DNA of 64,000 bases from Gilichinskyi gelida (lineage in GTDB: Bacteria > Acidobacteriota > Thermoanaerobaculia > Gp7-AA8): positions 62,001-126,000 of the forward strand of contig JBBPII010000004.1 in NCBI GenBank assembly GCA_038040385.1, in the 5' to 3' direction. Positions 1-9,881 of this stretch are shown piece after piece. Position 1 is the stretch's first letter. Every line of letters begins with the position of its first letter. A model generated the notes under the pieces. That model ran no database searches and was not told the DNA's origin. It saw nothing but the letters and a program-made list of their open reading frames with translations. The position numbers and the translations under genes are program-made.

Positions 1-23
1 GCGCCGCGTAGTGTAGATGACCG

Positions 24-130
24 TGTCATTCCGAGCGTAGCGAGGAATCGGTGTGGGCCGGGCGGCGCGAAGAACATCACGTTGGGCTCCACCCAGCCAC
101 ACCGATCCCTCGCTCACGCTCGGGATGACA
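24..130. repeat. Intergenic palindromic repeat, family C
   Basis: The two ends are imperfect inverted copies: TGTCATTCCGAGCG on the left and CGCTCGGGATGACA on the right, each next to a copy of ATCGGTGTGG or its complement. A related palindrome lies at 61333-61408. It occupies the space downstream of the aldehyde dehydrogenase gene and has no coding potential. Similar 'ATCCTTCG...GGATGAC' palindromes are common interspersed intergenic elements in bacteria. Confidence 0.7.
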
Positions 131-140
131 CGATGACACA

Positions 141-1679
141 CTACTCGCCCGTATCGATCTGCGCGCGCTGCAGCGACCCGGAGTAGTCGACGTAGATCGA
201 CTTCCACTCGCTGAACACGTCGATGCCGGCAACCCCCGCCTCGCGATGGCCGTTGCCGGTCTGCTTCACCCCGCCGAACGGCAGGTGCGTCTCCGCGCCG
301 ATGGTCGGCGCGTTGACGTAGAAGATGCCGGTGTACATGTCGCGCATGGCGATGAAGGCGTTGTTCACGTCGCGGGTGTAGATCGACGATGACAGCCCGT
401 ACTTCACCCCATTGCCGATGGCGATGGCCTCCTCCAGCGAGTCGCACTTCATCACCGCGGTCACCGGGCCGAAGATCTCCTCCTGCGCGATGCGCATGTC
501 GGGCTTGACGTCGGCGAAGACGGTCGGCTGGTGGAAGTGCCCCTTGGCGAAATCGCCGTCAGTGAGCGCCTCGCCGCCGGCGGCGACGGTCGCCCCCTCG
601 TCTCTGCCGATCTTCACGTAGCTCTCGACGGTCTTTAGCTGCGAGGCGGAGACGTTCGGACCCATGTCGACGTTCGGGTCGAGGCCGTTGCCGATGCGCA
701 GCTTCTTCGCGCGGCCGGCGAGCTTCTCCACGAACTCGCCGTAGATCTTGCGGTGCGCGACGATGCGCGACGCGGCGGTGCAGCGCTGCCCGGCGGTGCC
801 GAACGCGCCCCACAGCGCGCCGTCGACGGCGAGGTCGACGTCGGCGTCGTCCATCACCATGATCACGTTCTTGCCGCCCATCTCCAGGTGCACGTGCTTG
901 AACTGCGGCGCGCAGGCGATGGAAATATCGCGCCCCACCTCGGTCGATCCGGTGAAGGAGATCACCGCGACCTTCGGATGCTTGATCATCGGCTCGCCGA
1001 CTTCCCGCCCGCCGCCGGTGACCAGATTGAACACACCCTTCGGCAGTCCCGCCTCTTCAAAGGCCTCGGCCAGCATGACGACCGACAGCGGCGTGAGCGA
1101 CGCCGGCTTGATGACCACGGTGTTGCCGCACACCAGGGCGGGCATCGACTTCCACGCGGGAATGGCGATGGGGAAGTTCCAGGGCGTGATGAGCCCCGCC
1201 ACGCCGAGGGGCATGCGGACGGCCATGTTGAACTTGTTGGGGAGCTCCGAGGGGGTGGTGATGCCGAACAGCCGCCGTCCTTCGCCCGCCATCAGGTAGG
1301 CCATGTCGATGGCTTCCTGCACGTCGCCGCGCGTCTCGTCGAGCACTTTGCCCATCTCGCGCGTCATCTCCCGGGCGATCTTTTCCTTATCGCGCTTGAG
1401 GATGGCGCCGACGGCGTAGAGGTACTCGGCGCGCTTCGGCGCCGGAGTCAGCCGCCACGACTGATACGCGCGGTCGGCCGCGTCGACGGCCCGATTCAGA
1501 TCGTCGGCATTCGACTCCTGAAACGTGCCGATGACGTCATCGCTGTCGGCGGGGTTGATGTCCTCGAACGTCTTCCCGCTCGACGACTCGACCCACTCGC
1601 CGTCGACGAAATTCTTGTACTCGCGCGTGGCGCGCAGACGGTAGTCGGTAGTCGCGGGTTGGGTGGCGGTGGCAGGCAT
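141..1679 (-). CDS. NAD(P)-dependent aldehyde dehydrogenase
   Basis: The 512-residue protein is a full-length member of the aldehyde dehydrogenase superfamily, which oxidises aldehydes to carboxylic acids in the cytoplasm with NAD(P)+. The catalytic cysteine lies in GQRCTAASR (Cys300), the general base in HLEMGGKN (Glu266), the oxyanion Asn in TPWNFP (Asn168) and the cofactor-binding Lys in VIKPAS (Lys191). SFTGSTEVG is the cofactor-loop signature. The substrate cannot be read from sequence; the best matching style is semialdehyde or betaine-aldehyde type. The start follows GAGGAACC, a plausible ribosome site. It stands alone between palindromic repeats, so operon context gives no clue to the pathway. 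Confidence 0.93.
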   Translation of the reverse strand: MPATATQPATTDYRLRATREYKNFVDGEWVESSSGKTFEDINPADSDDVIGTFQESNADDLNRAVDAADRAYQSWRLTPAPKRAEYLYAVGAILKRDKEKIAREMTREMGKVLDETRGDVQEAIDMAYLMAGEGRRLFGITTPSELPNKFNMAVRMPLGVAGLITPWNFPIAIPAWKSMPALVCGNTVVIKPASLTPLSVVMLAEAFEEAGLPKGVFNLVTGGGREVGEPMIKHPKVAVISFTGSTEVGRDISIACAPQFKHVHLEMGGKNVIMVMDDADVDLAVDGALWGAFGTAGQRCTAASRIVAHRKIYGEFVEKLAGRAKKLRIGNGLDPNVDMGPNVSASQLKTVESYVKIGRDEGATVAAGGEALTDGDFAKGHFHQPTVFADVKPDMRIAQEEIFGPVTAVMKCDSLEEAIAIGNGVKYGLSSSIYTRDVNNAFIAMRDMYTGIFYVNAPTIGAETHLPFGGVKQTGNGHREAGVAGIDVFSEWKSIYVDYSGSLQRAQIDTGE

Positions 1680-1696
1680 GGTTCCTCCGGGGTTAC

Positions 1697-1762
1697 GAGG
1701 TCTCGTGGTCTCGAGGTCTCGGGGTGGGTGTGACTGCGAGACCGCGAGACCCCGAGACCGCG
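1697..1762. repeat. Inverted repeat in the spacer before the aldehyde dehydrogenase gene
   Basis: GGTCTCGGGGT (1715-1725) is the exact complement of ACCCCGAGACC (1749-1759). The surrounding sequence repeats the GGTCTCG word several more times, so nearly the whole 87-bp spacer between the bactofilin stop and the aldehyde dehydrogenase start is palindromic. It could form a hairpin in the transcript, but there is no T-run to support a classical terminator. It resembles a dispersed intergenic repeat. Confidence 0.55.
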
Positions 1763-1766
1763 CAAC

Positions 1767-2195
1767 CTATTTCTTGGCGCTCGTTTGTTCGTGTCCCGCG
1801 TCCTTCGGCTTCCCCATGTCCACCGATCCGCGGAACTTGGCCCCTTCGGCCACGATGATCTTCGGCGCCTTGATGTTGCCGTCGACGCTGGCGCTGGCGA
1901 TCAGCTCGACGCGGTCGTCGGCGGAGACGTCGCCGTTGAGCTTCCCCTCGATGGTCACGTTTTTCGCATGGACGGTCGCTTCGACGCGCGCCTTCGTCCC
2001 GATGCGGAGGTCGTTGGTGAGGTTGATCTTGCCGCGCACGCTGCCTTCGATCAGCACCGCCTCGCCGCCGCTGATGGTGCCGTCGATGGTGACGTTGGGG
2101 CCGAGAAACGTGCCGTTGAACGCCGGCTGCGAGTCGTTTCCGCGCGCCGGGCGCGCCGACGGCTGCTGCGGTACGTCTTTTGAGAAGAGCGCCAT
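1767..2195 (-). CDS. Bactofilin (polymer-forming cytoskeletal protein)
   Basis: This 142-residue protein has the bactofilin core: a right-handed beta-helix built of short repeats such as VTIDGTISGG, AVLIEGSVRG, ARVEATVHAK, VTIEGKLNGD and ASVDGNIKAP, at about residues 28-125, flanked by short disordered tails. Bactofilins polymerise without nucleotides and organise cell shape, envelope enzymes or chromosome positioning at the membrane. The N-terminal tail (MALFSKDVPQQPSARP) is of the type that anchors family members to the membrane. Length is typical of single-domain bactofilins. It is followed downstream by the aldehyde dehydrogenase gene, with which there is no obvious functional link. Confidence 0.92.
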   Translation of the reverse strand: MALFSKDVPQQPSARPARGNDSQPAFNGTFLGPNVTIDGTISGGEAVLIEGSVRGKINLTNDLRIGTKARVEATVHAKNVTIEGKLNGDVSADDRVELIASASVDGNIKAPKIIVAEGAKFRGSVDMGKPKDAGHEQTSAKK

Positions 2196-2216
2196 GGGGG
2201 GCGGATCTTAGCATCG

Positions 2217-2280
2217 TTGGCCGTTGGCTGTTGACCGTTGACCGAACGTAAACAATCGGCCAACGGTCATCGGCAAACGG
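2217..2280. repeat. Degenerate inverted repeat upstream of the MacA-like gene
   Basis: TTGGCCGTTGGC, followed by TTGACCGTTGACCG, faces CGGCCAACGGTC and GGCAAACGG across a short AT-richer centre. The block fills much of the 153-bp divergent spacer between the bactofilin and MacA-like genes. It may be another dispersed palindrome family or a regulatory structure. The pairing is imperfect. Confidence 0.4.
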
Positions 2281-2348
2281 CGAACCGGATTACACTTCCC
2301 CGCTTCAACATTCGCCCGTAACAGTCGTATCGCGAAGGGGTTCAATCA

Positions 2349-3629
2349 GTGCGACGCATAGCAATCGTTTGCCTTCTCGTCCTCGTCGCCGCCTGCAAGG
2401 GGCGCGGCAAGAACGACCAGCAATACCAGACCGCGAAGATCGATCGCGGCAACGTGACCGAAACCGTGACTGCCACCGGCACGGTGTCGGCCGTCACCAC
2501 GGTCCAGATCGGCAGCCAGGTCTCCGGCGTGATCTCGCGCCTCTATGCCGACTTCAACAGTCACGTGACCAAGGGCCAGCTCCTCGCCGAGCTCGACCCT
2601 ACGCCGTTCCAGGCGCAGGTCGAACAGCGGCAGGCCGATCTCACCAAGGCGCGAGTGGAAGTGGCGAATGCAAAGGTCAACTACGACCGACAGGCGCGTC
2701 TGGCCAAGGCCGGCCTCGCGCCGCAGGCGGACGTCGACAACGCCAAGGCCCAGTACGACGGCGCCGCCGCGCAGGTGCAACAGTCCACCGCCGCCCTGTC
2801 GCAGGCACTGACCAACCTCAGGTACACAAAGATCATCTCGCCCATCGACGGCGTGGTCGTCGACCGCGCCTACGACGTCGGGCAGACCGTCGCCGCCTCC
2901 TTCCAGGCCCCGACCCTCTTCCAGATCGCCCAGGACCTGACCAAGATGCAGGTGCAGGCCGACGTCGACCAGTCCGACATCGGACGCGTGCAGGTCGGCC
3001 AGACCGCCCGCTTCACCGTCGACGCCTATCCCGACGAGGAGTTCCGCGGCCGCATCTCGCAGATCCGCCTCAACGCCACGATCAACCAGAACGTCGTCAG
3101 CTATCCGGTGATCATCGAAGTGCCGAATCCCGGCGAGCGGCTGCGCCCGAAGATGACTGCGAACGTCACCATCGACGTGGCCACCGTGCGCGACGTGCTG
3201 CGCGTGCCGAATGCCGCGCTGCGCTTCCGTCCGCCTGAGAGCGAGACAAAGCCGGCCACCGGCACCGCGGCGCCGACCTCCACGACCGGCAGCGCGGCGC
3301 CGAGCTTCGAGCGCGGCATGGCGCGGCAGCGCGGCATGGGCGGCGCGGCGGAGGCCCTCGGCGCCGCCACGCAGCAGCGCGCGCCGCGGAAGTCGCAGAC
3401 CATCTACCTGCTCGACGCGAACAAGAAACTGCAGCCGGCGCAGATCCGCACCGGCATCAGCGATGGCCGCTTCACCCAAATTGTCGACGGCAACGTGAAG
3501 GTCGGCGACACCGTCGTCATCGGCCTGGCCACCTCGAAGGTCGAGGGGCCCGCGGCGTTCGGCGGCGGGATGGGCGGGCCGGGCGGGCGGCCGGGCGGCG
3601 GGGGCGGTACACCGCCGCGGGGGCGGTAG
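2349..3629 (+). CDS. MacA/HlyD-type periplasmic adaptor lipoprotein
   Basis: The 426-residue protein begins with a lipoprotein signal (MRRIAIVCLLVLVAACKGRG, lipobox LVAAC) read from a GTG start preceded by AAGGGG. It is a membrane fusion protein linking an inner-membrane ABC exporter to an outer-membrane channel. The biotinyl-lipoyl half-motifs (GTVSAVTTVQIGSQVSGVI and SPIDGVVVDRAYDVGQTV) flank a coiled-coil hairpin rich in Gln and Ala (about residues 80-155), followed by beta-barrel and membrane-proximal domains. A low-complexity Thr/Ala/Gly/Arg insertion (about residues 297-355) and a glycine-rich tail are unusual. It is two bases ahead of the ATPase gene, and the three genes form one export operon of MacAB type. 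Confidence 0.93.
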   Translation: MRRIAIVCLLVLVAACKGRGKNDQQYQTAKIDRGNVTETVTATGTVSAVTTVQIGSQVSGVISRLYADFNSHVTKGQLLAELDPTPFQAQVEQRQADLTKARVEVANAKVNYDRQARLAKAGLAPQADVDNAKAQYDGAAAQVQQSTAALSQALTNLRYTKIISPIDGVVVDRAYDVGQTVAASFQAPTLFQIAQDLTKMQVQADVDQSDIGRVQVGQTARFTVDAYPDEEFRGRISQIRLNATINQNVVSYPVIIEVPNPGERLRPKMTANVTIDVATVRDVLRVPNAALRFRPPESETKPATGTAAPTSTTGSAAPSFERGMARQRGMGGAAEALGAATQQRAPRKSQTIYLLDANKKLQPAQIRTGISDGRFTQIVDGNVKVGDTVVIGLATSKVEGPAAFGGGMGGPGGRPGGGGGTPPRGR

Positions 3630-3631
3630 TC

Positions 3632-4431
3632 ATGGGCCTCGTCATCGAGATCCGCGACCTCGTCAAGATCTACACGATGGGCGAGGTCGAGGTGCGCGCG
3701 CTCGACGGCGTCGACCTCGACGTCGAGACCGGCGAGTTCGTGACCATCATGGGACCGTCGGGGTCGGGCAAGTCGACGCTGATGAACATCATCGGGTGCC
3801 TCGACCGTCCCACCTCCGGCACGTATCGCCTCGACGGCATCGACGTCTCCACCCTCGACCGCGACGAGCGCGCCGTCATCCGCAACGCAAAGATCGGCTT
3901 CGTCTTCCAGAGTTTCAACCTCCTGGCGCGCACCACCGCCGTGGAGAACGTCGAGCTCCCGCTGCTCTACGGGGAGCTCGGCTGGTCGGGTCAACAGCGC
4001 CGCAAGGCGGCGCTCGAGGCGCTGCACCGTGTGGGACTCAAAGGGCGCGAGAACAACCAGCCGTCACAGCTCTCCGGCGGCCAGCAACAGCGCGTGGCCA
4101 TCGCCCGCGCCCTGGTGACCAATCCCGCCATCCTCCTGGCCGACGAGCCGACCGGCAACCTCGACTCGCGCACCTCCGAAGAAATCATGGGCATCTTCCA
4201 GCAGTTGAACGACGAAGGGAAAACCGTCGTGCTGATCACGCACGAGCAGGACATCGCCCAACACGCCAAGCGCATCGTGACCGTGCGCGACGGCCGCATC
4301 CAGCACGACGAGGTCATCGAACAAGTAAGGAGCGCCGCCGTCCCGGCGGCTGGCGCGGCGGCGTCCCGCCGCCGTGAGCGGGACGCTCACGAGCCAGCCG
4401 GCGAGGACGCCGGCGTTCCGAAGGCATCGAC

Positions 4432-4435
<4 letters not shown>
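3632..4435 (+). CDS. MacB-type ABC transporter ATP-binding protein
   Basis: This 267-residue cytoplasmic ATPase powers the adjacent permease. Walker A is GPSGSGKST (residues 41-49), the Q-loop is in GFVFQSFNL, the signature is LSGGQQQR (148-154) and Walker B is ILLADEPTGNLDS (167-179), followed by the H-loop LITHEQD. It matches the MacB/LolD/FtsE class that works with type VII (mechanotransmission) permeases. The family normally stops near residue 232; here residues 233-267 are translated from a four-hairpin palindromic repeat, giving a Pro/Ala/Arg-rich tail unrelated to the family. Its stop overlaps the permease start (ATGA). Confidence 0.94.
4329..4419. repeat. Four-hairpin palindromic element, copy 1 (inside a coding sequence)
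   Basis: This 91-bp element begins GGAGCGCC and ends GGCGTTCC, and contains four successive hairpins with loops GTCCC, TCC, GGA and AGGA. The stems are CCGCC/GGCGG, CGGCGGCG/CGCCGCCG, GTGAGCG/CGCTCAC and GCCGGCG/CGCCGGC. The related copies at 57748 and 60090 keep the four-hairpin plan with different stems. It is read through by the ATPase gene and supplies its last 35 codons, ending 16 bp before the ATPase stop. Confidence 0.8.
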
Positions 4436-5661
<1,226 letters not shown>

Positions 5662-6390
5662 CTATCTCCCCGAGATCAGGATCGCCACGCCGAGCGCCAC
5701 CAGCAGTCCCGACACCATCCGCCGAAAGACCTCCTCGGGGATCCAGCCGAGCAGCTTCTTGCCGGTGAGCGTGCCGAGGAGCACGCCGCCGCTGGCGGTG
5801 GCAACGATCGGCCAGACGTCGAGGAGCTGCCGCCCGACGCTGAACGCGTAGACCGGCATGCGCGCGCCGTCGACCACCAGCGCGATGGCCACCGCGGTGG
5901 CCACGAACACTTCCTTGCGCACGTCGAGCGCGAGCATCGCCGCGGCGCGGATGCCGCCTTGATTGCCAATCAGGCCGCCGAGGAAGCCGGAGATCGCCCC
6001 AGCGGTCCACGCGCCGCGGCGGCCCATGCGCACGCGATCGATCGCGCCGGCGACGCCGAGGGCGCCGGCGATGATGAGGATCACCGCCATGGCGATCTTC
6101 AGCGCCGGCGCCGCGACCGCAGCGTGAAGCAGCGCCCCGGCCAGCGCGCCGATGGCACTCATCAGGCCGAACGTCTTGAGCACGTTTTTGTCGATGCGAT
6201 CGCGCAGCGTCCAGAGCCGCACGCCGTTGCCGATGAGGTGCGGGATCGCCGCGGCTGCGACGGCCAGCTTCGCGCCGATGGCCAGCGCGAGGAGCGGCGT
6301 CAGGATGCTGCCGATGCCGAAGCCGGCGACGGCGGAGGTCGCGCCGGCGACGAAGGCGAGGACGCCGACGATGACGGCGAACGACGACAT
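5662..6390 (-). CDS. TauE/SafE family sulfite/anion exporter-like membrane protein
   Basis: This 242-residue integral membrane protein has about eight hydrophobic helices and the TauE/SafE glycine motifs (GFGIGSILTPLLAL near the N-terminus and GFLGGLIGNQGGIRAA in the second repeat). The family exports sulfite, sulfoacetate or related anions, but many members are uncharacterised. The stop codon abuts the stop of the converging MacB permease with no spacer. Its ATG overlaps the stop of the upstream arsR-like gene by one base, so the two are translationally coupled and the ArsR protein probably controls this transporter. Confidence 0.85.
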   Translation of the reverse strand: MSSFAVIVGVLAFVAGATSAVAGFGIGSILTPLLALAIGAKLAVAAAAIPHLIGNGVRLWTLRDRIDKNVLKTFGLMSAIGALAGALLHAAVAAPALKIAMAVILIIAGALGVAGAIDRVRMGRRGAWTAGAISGFLGGLIGNQGGIRAAAMLALDVRKEVFVATAVAIALVVDGARMPVYAFSVGRQLLDVWPIVATASGGVLLGTLTGKKLLGWIPEEVFRRMVSGLLVALGVAILISGR

Positions 6391-6824
6391 CAGTCGGAGC
6401 GGCCCTCACCCGGCGCTTCGCGCCACCCTCTCCCGCTTGGCGGGAGAGGGCCGGGGTGAGGGCGCGGGGCGTGCTGCAGCGGCTCCGGCAACTTCAGCGC
6501 GCAGCAGGCCCGCTCGAGGCGCTCGCGGTCGCGCTGCATCTGCCGGTCGCCTGCCGCCGCCTGCAGCGCGCATTCGAGGACGCGCGCCTGCGCCGGATCG
6601 GCGGGGGTGACGATGCGGTAGTGCATCCACTTTCCGTCGCGCCGCGCGGAGACGATTCCGGCGCGGCGGAGGTACGCGAGGTGGCGGGAGATCTTCGGCT
6701 GCGCCTCGTCCAGCAGCTCGACGAAGTAGCAGACGCACAGCTCGCCGCCGGCGAGTAGATTGAGGAGGCGGAGGCGCGTCCGGTCGGCGAGCGCGTTGAA
6801 GAGCGTGACCAGGTCGGGTTTCAT
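6390..6824 (-). CDS. ArsR-family winged-helix transcriptional repressor
   Basis: The protein has an ArsR/SmtB winged-helix domain: LFNALADRTRLRLLNLL at the N-terminus, the metal-site motif ELCVCYF with two cysteines, and the recognition helix QPKISRHLAYLRRAGIV followed by the wing RRDGKWMHYRI. ELCVC is the classical arsenite/antimonite-sensing motif, so thiophilic-metalloid sensing is likely but not proven. I chose the internal ATG at 6824 (MKPDLVTLFNAL), which matches family starts; an ATG at 6845 would add seven residues. The last 22 or so codons come from a palindromic repeat (6402-6463), giving a Pro/Gly-rich tail. It is divergent from the FadL-like gene and coupled to the TauE-like gene. 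Confidence 0.9.
   Translation of the reverse strand: MKPDLVTLFNALADRTRLRLLNLLAGGELCVCYFVELLDEAQPKISRHLAYLRRAGIVSARRDGKWMHYRIVTPADPAQARVLECALQAAAGDRQMQRDRERLERACCALKLPEPLQHAPRPHPGPLPPSGRGWREAPGEGRSD
6402..6463. repeat. Palindromic repeat, family B, copy 1
   Basis: The outer arms CCCTCACCC and GGGTGAGGG enclose an inner hairpin CCCTCTCCCGC/GCGGGAGAGGG. A second, longer copy lies at 63263-63368. Here the element overlaps the 3' end of the arsR-like gene and encodes its C-terminal tail, so it was probably inserted near the original stop codon. This family of GAGAGGG palindromes is widespread in bacterial genomes. Confidence 0.8.
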
Positions 6825-6847
6825 GTTCCGCGGGCTATCATACATTC

Positions 6848-7912
6848 GTGCGGACGCATTCGATCTTCGTCGCTCTCATCGCTTTCACATTCGTCACCGG
6901 CGCGCGCGCCGACGGCTTTCTGTTCAACGGCCAGACGGCGCGCTGTCTCGGCGTGATGAACGCCTGCGCCGCGCAGGCCGACGATCCATCGGTCGTCTTT
7001 TTCAACCCCGGCGGCCTGGCGCTGATGGCGAAGAAGCGCGCCGCGTCCGCCGGCGCGACGCTCGGCGGCACCATCAATGGCCACTTCCGCGGAGACAGCC
7101 CGGGCGAGGAGCGCGCCGCGAGCGACACCGTGCCGCACGCCTATCTGACCCTTCCCGTCGGCGAGCGCCTCGTGGCCGGCGTCGGGGCGTATTCGATGTT
7201 CCGCATGCGGACCGAGTGGAGCGATCCCGAGCACTTCGTGGGGCGCTTCATCGCCACGAAGTCAAAGGTGGAGTCGTACGACGTCGCCGCCGCACTGGGA
7301 TACGAAGTTGCGCCGAACCTCGGCGTCGGCGCCGGCATCGTCTACCGCACGTCGCGTTTCTCCGTCGCGCGCGCCACGGGCTCGTTCTCGAGCGACCGCG
7401 AGTCATCCACCGGCTGGAACGCTGGCATCCTCTATCGCCCCTTCGCGCACTGGTCGTTCGCCCTCACCCATCGCAACGAGATCGGCGTCTTCCCCGCCCA
7501 GACCACCGTCGGCACGGCCTGGCGTCCGAGCGAGAAGTTCGTCTTCGAGATCGACGTCAACCGCACCGGCTGGAGCCGCGTCCGCGAGCTGGCCATCGAC
7601 ACCATCCGCATCCCGCTCGATCTCGAGGACACCACCACCCTTCGCGCCGGCTTCCGCCACCGCCTCTCCCCCCGCACCGAATGGCACCTCGGCTACGCCG
7701 CCGAGCGCACCGCCCAACCCGACCACACCGTCGGCCCCTTCATGCACGACGCCCCCCGCAGCACCTACGGCGCCGGCCTCGCCATCCACGGCGTCGACGT
7801 CGCCTTCTCCTGGAGCACCGACGAGCTGCGCGAGATCAGCACCAACGTCGACGGGATCAATGGCAACTACCGGCGCAACGGGTGGCTGGTGGCGGTGACG
7901 GTAACGCGGTAG
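6848..7912 (+). CDS. OmpP1/FadL-family outer-membrane transport protein
   Basis: The 354-residue product starts at GTG with a signal peptide (residues 1-21, cleavage after GARA) followed by the FadL/TodX N-terminal pattern: a short plug segment containing ACAAQADDPSVVFFNPGGLA, the family's NPAGLA-like motif. The rest alternates amphipathic strands with aromatic residues and ends in a strand finishing AVTVTR, consistent with a 14-strand beta-barrel. FadL proteins take up long-chain fatty acids or other hydrophobic compounds across the outer membrane. At 354 residues it is somewhat shorter than E. coli FadL. No good ribosome site is seen before the GTG, but later ATGs would remove the signal. 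Confidence 0.85.
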   Translation: MRTHSIFVALIAFTFVTGARADGFLFNGQTARCLGVMNACAAQADDPSVVFFNPGGLALMAKKRAASAGATLGGTINGHFRGDSPGEERAASDTVPHAYLTLPVGERLVAGVGAYSMFRMRTEWSDPEHFVGRFIATKSKVESYDVAAALGYEVAPNLGVGAGIVYRTSRFSVARATGSFSSDRESSTGWNAGILYRPFAHWSFALTHRNEIGVFPAQTTVGTAWRPSEKFVFEIDVNRTGWSRVRELAIDTIRIPLDLEDTTTLRAGFRHRLSPRTEWHLGYAAERTAQPDHTVGPFMHDAPRSTYGAGLAIHGVDVAFSWSTDELREISTNVDGINGNYRRNGWLVAVTVTR

Positions 7913-7994
7913 GGGATTTAGCCACCGAGTTTTCCAACATATTAGTTGGAGATTGCGCTCAATTCTTGCAGAGCGGCTCGGCAGGAGGTCTGCC

Positions 7995-9374
7995 ATGAAT
8001 TGTGCAACCCGGCGTGTTCTCTCTCCGTTTCCTCTCGTCCTCCTGCTCGGCGCCTGTATGGCCCGGCCGGCCGGCGTGCAGTCCAATCCCGCTGTCGCGA
8101 CCGAAGTGCCCAAAGCGGGAGAAGTCAAAGCAACCAAAGAAAACTGGAGTGCGGCTGTGGACGCGAATGCCACGACGCTTTTCGCCGAAGGGAAGGCAAT
8201 CTTCCGCTTCGACACGTTTGGCGACGAAGTGTTCTGGACCGACACACTGAAGCTGCATCAGGCAATCGAAGGGGCGAAGTTCGGTGGCGTTGGCGCCGGG
8301 GTCAGTCCCAAAACCGCGCTCAGCGTGGGACTGAAAGTGGATGCGGAGGCGCTGCCGCAGGCCGTCGTTGACGGCATCAAGGCAGGGAAGGTGGATCTCG
8401 ACGATCCGGCGACCACGCTCACGCTCCTCAAGCTCAATGCCGTGGTCGGAGTGCAGGGGAAACTCAACGCCGATGGAAGTCTGCGCAGCGTCGGGCTGAC
8501 GTGCGCGGTGTGTCACTCCACGGTCGACGATTCTTTTGCGCCGGGGATCGGCAGGCGGCTCGACGGCTGGGCGAATCGCGATCTGAATGCCGGCGCGATC
8601 ATCGCTCTCTCTCCGGGCCTCAACGCCATCAGCAAACTCCTCGGTGTCGACGACGTCACAACGCGGAAGGTGCTGGCGAGCTGGGGAGCGGGAAAGTTCG
8701 ACGCCGAGTTGAACCTCGACGGCAAAGCCTTCCGGCCAGACGGCAAGCCGGCCGCGACGCTCATCCCGCCCGCCTACGGCATGGCCGGCGTGAACCTCCA
8801 TACGTGGACCGGCGGGTGGGGCACGGTCACATACTGGAACGCGTACGTCGCCAACCTCGAGCTGCAGGGGGAGGGAACCTTCTTCGATCGTCGTCTGATG
8901 GACGCCGAGAAGTATCCGATCGCCGCGCGGAACGGGTTCGGCAACAAACGCAGCGCCGTCGACATGGTGACGTCGAAGCTCGGCCCGCTGCATTTCTATC
9001 AGTTGGCACTGCCGGCTCCGCGCGCGCCGGAAGGGTCATTCGACGAAGCAAGGGCCAAGCGCGGCGAGGCGGTGTTCGGCGGTAAGGCTCAGTGTGCGAC
9101 GTGTCATGTACCGCCGTTGTACACGGAGCCAGGCTGGAATTCACACCTTCCGTCGGAGATCGGCATCGACGACTTCCAAGCGAAGCGCTCGCCGGAGGGA
9201 ACATACAGGACGGCGCCGCTGCGCGGCCTCTGGTCGCACCAGAAGGGCGGCTTCTATCACGACGGCCGCTTCGCGACGCTGCATGACGTCGTCAATCACT
9301 ACGACGCATTCAAGAGCCTCAGACTCACTGAAGACGAGAAAAATGACCTCGTCGAGTTTCTGAGGTCGTTGTAG
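7995..9374 (+). CDS. Di-haem c-type cytochrome lipoprotein, cytochrome-c-peroxidase/MauG-like
   Basis: The start at 7995 is chosen because GGAGGT lies just upstream and it yields a lipoprotein signal (MNCATRRVLSPFPLVLLLGAC). The 459-residue product has two haem-binding motifs, CAVCH (residues 170-174) and CATCH (367-371), far apart as in two-domain di-haem proteins. The C-terminal stretch GGFYHDGRFATLHDVVNHYD is the pattern shared by bacterial di-haem peroxidases and MauG-like enzymes. It should sit on the periplasmic side of a membrane in electron transfer or peroxide/oxidation chemistry. The N-terminal 160 residues are not a recognised domain. No partner gene is adjacent. Confidence 0.85.
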   Translation: MNCATRRVLSPFPLVLLLGACMARPAGVQSNPAVATEVPKAGEVKATKENWSAAVDANATTLFAEGKAIFRFDTFGDEVFWTDTLKLHQAIEGAKFGGVGAGVSPKTALSVGLKVDAEALPQAVVDGIKAGKVDLDDPATTLTLLKLNAVVGVQGKLNADGSLRSVGLTCAVCHSTVDDSFAPGIGRRLDGWANRDLNAGAIIALSPGLNAISKLLGVDDVTTRKVLASWGAGKFDAELNLDGKAFRPDGKPAATLIPPAYGMAGVNLHTWTGGWGTVTYWNAYVANLELQGEGTFFDRRLMDAEKYPIAARNGFGNKRSAVDMVTSKLGPLHFYQLALPAPRAPEGSFDEARAKRGEAVFGGKAQCATCHVPPLYTEPGWNSHLPSEIGIDDFQAKRSPEGTYRTAPLRGLWSHQKGGFYHDGRFATLHDVVNHYDAFKSLRLTEDEKNDLVEFLRSL

Positions 9375-9446
9375 GCGCCAAGCCGGTTGTTCTGCGCGGG
9401 TGTTAGATTCCGACGGGGTCTGTCCTAGGTTAGTATTTCCCGTGAC

Positions 9447-9881
9447 ATGCCATCGCCCGAAACCACCGTCCTGCAGAACGTCGTCGCGAGCGTGATCACG
9501 CGCCGCGCCGGTTCTGGCGTTGATGCCACTGCCGTGGCCGCGGCGTCCCGCCGCGCCTACGACGACGTCGCTGCCGTGCTCGTTCCGCTCATCAGCCAGG
9601 CCGGCCTCGACGCGCTGGTGGCGCGGGCGTTTCACCTGGCACAACTCGACTATCCGTCGGACCAGGCGGGAGAAGAACAGGCTGCCGAGCCGTTTGGTCA
9701 GGTCAGTCTCTGGTTGGAGCGGCAGGATCCACCCATGGCGTCCGATGCCGCCGCCGCGATGTTCGCGAGGTTCGCAGCAATGCTCGCCACGCTGATCGGG
9801 GAGCCACTGACGACGCGCTATTTGCGAAGGGCGTGGCCGGACGGCTTTGCTGACACCAGGCCGGAGGGGACACAAGCATGA
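9447..9881 (+). CDS. Uncharacterised 144-aa protein of the KaiC-like operon
   Basis: I do not recognise this family. The protein is small, Ala-rich and largely helical by composition, with no signal peptide or membrane segment and an acidic, Pro-containing middle (about residues 70-100). Its stop overlaps the start of the KaiC-like gene (ATGA), so the two are translationally coupled and this product probably acts with the ATPase or kinase. It is not KaiB by length or sequence pattern (KaiB is about 100 residues with a thioredoxin-like fold). A KaiA-like role cannot be tested by eye. Confidence 0.7.
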   Translation: MPSPETTVLQNVVASVITRRAGSGVDATAVAAASRRAYDDVAAVLVPLISQAGLDALVARAFHLAQLDYPSDQAGEEQAAEPFGQVSLWLERQDPPMASDAAAAMFARFAAMLATLIGEPLTTRYLRRAWPDGFADTRPEGTQA